Positions 6,284-7,037 of a stretch of 7,037 nucleotides of DNA are shown here, one piece after another; the first letter of the stretch is position 1, and each line of letters opens with the position of its first letter. The notes under the pieces are model-generated. The model was not told the origin of the DNA. It made no database searches and saw nothing but the letters and a program-made list of their open reading frames with translations. A program made the translations under genes and the position numbers. The stretch is from Cyanobacteriota bacterium (GTDB lineage: Bacteria > Cyanobacteriota > Cyanobacteriia > Phormidesmidales > Phormidesmidaceae): NCBI GenBank assembly GCA_027619675.1, contig JAQCHG010000084.1, forward strand, positions 1 to 7,037. The letters run 5' to 3'.

Positions 6284-6736
6284 ATGGACGTTTCAGCAGG
6301 CGAGGCAAGTGCCGTGTATCCCCAAGGATCCAACAATATTCAACTCAACTTCTCAGGGCTGGGCTGCTGGCTGACGGTGATTGGCCTCGTCTGGCTGCTG
6401 GGGGCAGCGGGGCTAGGCTGGCTGGTGAAGTCCATTGCCCTGCTGTTTGTATTGCTGCTCATTGCCCCGATCGCCGCTTTCTTTGGCTTTCGTTGGTGGC
6501 TAAATCGGAATCTGATTGAAGGAACCTGCCCCGTTTGCCAAACCCCCTTGACGGGGCTCAACCAGATGACCACCGCTTGCCCCAATTGTCAGACCCCGTT
6601 GCAGGTGACTCGGGACGGGTTTCAGCGGGATACCCCAGAGGGCACAGTGGAGGTCAGCGCCGTGGATATCACCGAGGATGGGGAAGCCACAACGGTGACG
6701 GTGGAGGTGCTGCCTCCAGTGGAGGACGATCGCTAA
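6284..6736 (+). CDS. Two-helix membrane protein with a CxxC-CxxC zinc ribbon, function unknown
   Basis: I do not recognise this 150-residue protein by name. After a polar start of about 25 residues come two hydrophobic segments at about 27-47 and 51-70, separated only by a short VKS turn. They form either a hairpin or one long broken segment. The basic edge RWWLNRN follows, then a zinc-ribbon-like unit: C82-P-V-C85 and C99-P-N-C102, 13 residues apart, each followed by QTPL. The last 40 residues are acidic and rich in valine and threonine, a possible small beta structure or flexible tail. The ATG at 6284 is the only in-frame start nearby; GAAGGAG at 6261-6267 is 16 bases away, too far to be a good ribosome site. 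It lies 175 bases after the glycosyltransferase and is probably transcribed separately. Codon use resembles the neighbours, and nothing points to transfer. Confidence 0.8.
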   Translation: MDVSAGEASAVYPQGSNNIQLNFSGLGCWLTVIGLVWLLGAAGLGWLVKSIALLFVLLLIAPIAAFFGFRWWLNRNLIEGTCPVCQTPLTGLNQMTTACPNCQTPLQVTRDGFQRDTPEGTVEVSAVDITEDGEATTVTVEVLPPVEDDR

Positions 6737-6768
6737 GGGGATGTTTCGGAATGAATATACCGCCGTAG

Positions 6769-6815
6769 GTTGGCGTCGAGGTACGAGACCCAACGGTCTG
6801 AGCAGGTTGTTTTTT
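6769..6815 (+). terminator. Possible weak terminator between convergent genes
   Basis: GTTGG-C-GTC (6769-6777) can pair with GAC-CCAAC (6787-6794) over 8 pairs with one bulged C and a 9-base loop. A run of six Ts lies at 6810-6815, but 15 bases past the stem. A 4-pair CAAC/GTTG stem (6791-6794 with 6806-6809) directly abuts the Ts. Both are weaker than a standard terminator; convergent gene ends make one plausible here. Confidence 0.3.
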
Positions 6816-6826
6816 CATCAACGGGT

Positions 6827-7037
6827 CTAATCCGGTTCCCGTTTCAATCGGCGGGGCGATCGCCGCTCTGCTGGGGCCGCCTGCTCTAGGTACCAACGTC
6901 GCCACAGGGTAGAGGTGCGCAGGGCCAGCCATAGCAACAGTAACGCAATCACCCCGCCTTGCCGGGGGGCATCAAACGCAAACAGCACCAGGCAAATGCA
7001 GAGAAAATCCTGCAAGAAAACCGCCCACAGTGGCGGG
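6827..7037 (-). CDS. C-terminal part of a membrane protein, function unknown (cut by window edge)
   Basis: The frame is open from the right edge to a TAG at 6829-6827 and gives 69 residues. They hold two hydrophobic segments, LWAVFLQDFLCICLVLFAF (residues 3-21 of the fragment) and GGVIALLLLWLALRTSTLW (27-45), and then a short tail rich in Arg, Lys and Glu that should face the cytoplasm. A TTG at 7015 could be read as a start, but hydrophobic sequence in the same frame continues upstream of it to the edge. I therefore treat the gene as a fragment whose N-terminus lies beyond the window. It converges on the zinc-ribbon gene with 90 bases between their stops. The family is not recognised. Confidence 0.6.
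   Translation of the reverse strand, partial: PPLWAVFLQDFLCICLVLFAFDAPRQGGVIALLLLWLALRTSTLWRRWYLEQAAPAERRSPRRLKREPD

Larger units (their letters stand above)
139..6863. repeat. HIP1 palindromes (GCGATCGC), 13 dispersed copies
   Basis: The octamer GCGATCGC starts at 139, 252, 887, 1289, 1439, 1999, 2223, 2757, 3929, 4464, 4587, 5647 and 6856. That is about one per 540 bases, far above chance. Twelve lie inside genes and one (1999) in the ctpA/petB gap. HIP1 abundance is a hallmark of many cyanobacterial genomes. The entry gives the span of the first to last copy, not a continuous element. Confidence 0.95.

Noticed and set aside
7013..7015. TTG at 7015 as a start codon making the right-edge gene complete
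   Set aside because: The same frame continues with hydrophobic residues upstream to the window edge, and the first membrane segment would be cut in half. A partial gene is more likely.

Overview
The window is cyanobacterial chromosomal DNA. The evidence is a cytochrome b6f pair (petB-petD), a D1-processing protease (ctpA), and 13 copies of the palindrome GCGATCGC (HIP1), about one per 540 bases, in a GC-rich background. The genus cannot be read from the sequence. HIP1-rich, GC-rich DNA of this kind fits a freshwater or terrestrial filamentous or unicellular lineage better than marine Prochlorococcus; that is inference.

Layout. On the minus strand from the left edge to 1879 lie a partial HD-domain phosphohydrolase and, upstream of it, ctpA; their ends overlap by 11 bases. 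A 277-base divergent intergenic region (1880-2156) separates ctpA from petB on the plus strand. It holds a 10-base direct repeat and two sequences resembling half-sites of the high-light element HLR1, one pointing each way. petB and petD follow, with a terminator-like hairpin between them and a very strong intrinsic terminator after petD (3423-3472). A second plus-strand group then begins: a small GHKL-type ATPase resembling RsbW anti-sigma kinases, a divergent GDP-mannose 4,6-dehydratase and a GT4-like glycosyltransferase, spaced 7 and 14 bases apart. Next comes a stand-alone two-helix membrane protein with a zinc ribbon. It converges with a minus-strand membrane protein cut by the right edge.

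How the genes work together. CtpA matures the photosystem II D1 protein in the thylakoid lumen. PetB and PetD are two core membrane subunits of the b6f complex that links the two photosystems. The divergent arrangement puts photosynthetic electron transport and photosystem II assembly on one control region. The downstream trio suggests nucleotide-sugar and glycan synthesis, with a regulatory ATPase as first gene. I see no CRISPR, transposon, tRNA or rRNA. Most of the window is ordinary housekeeping DNA. The points most worth a second look are the petB/petD hairpin, the ATPase-sugar gene linkage, the atypical cofactor region of the dehydratase, and the uncharacterised zinc-ribbon membrane protein.
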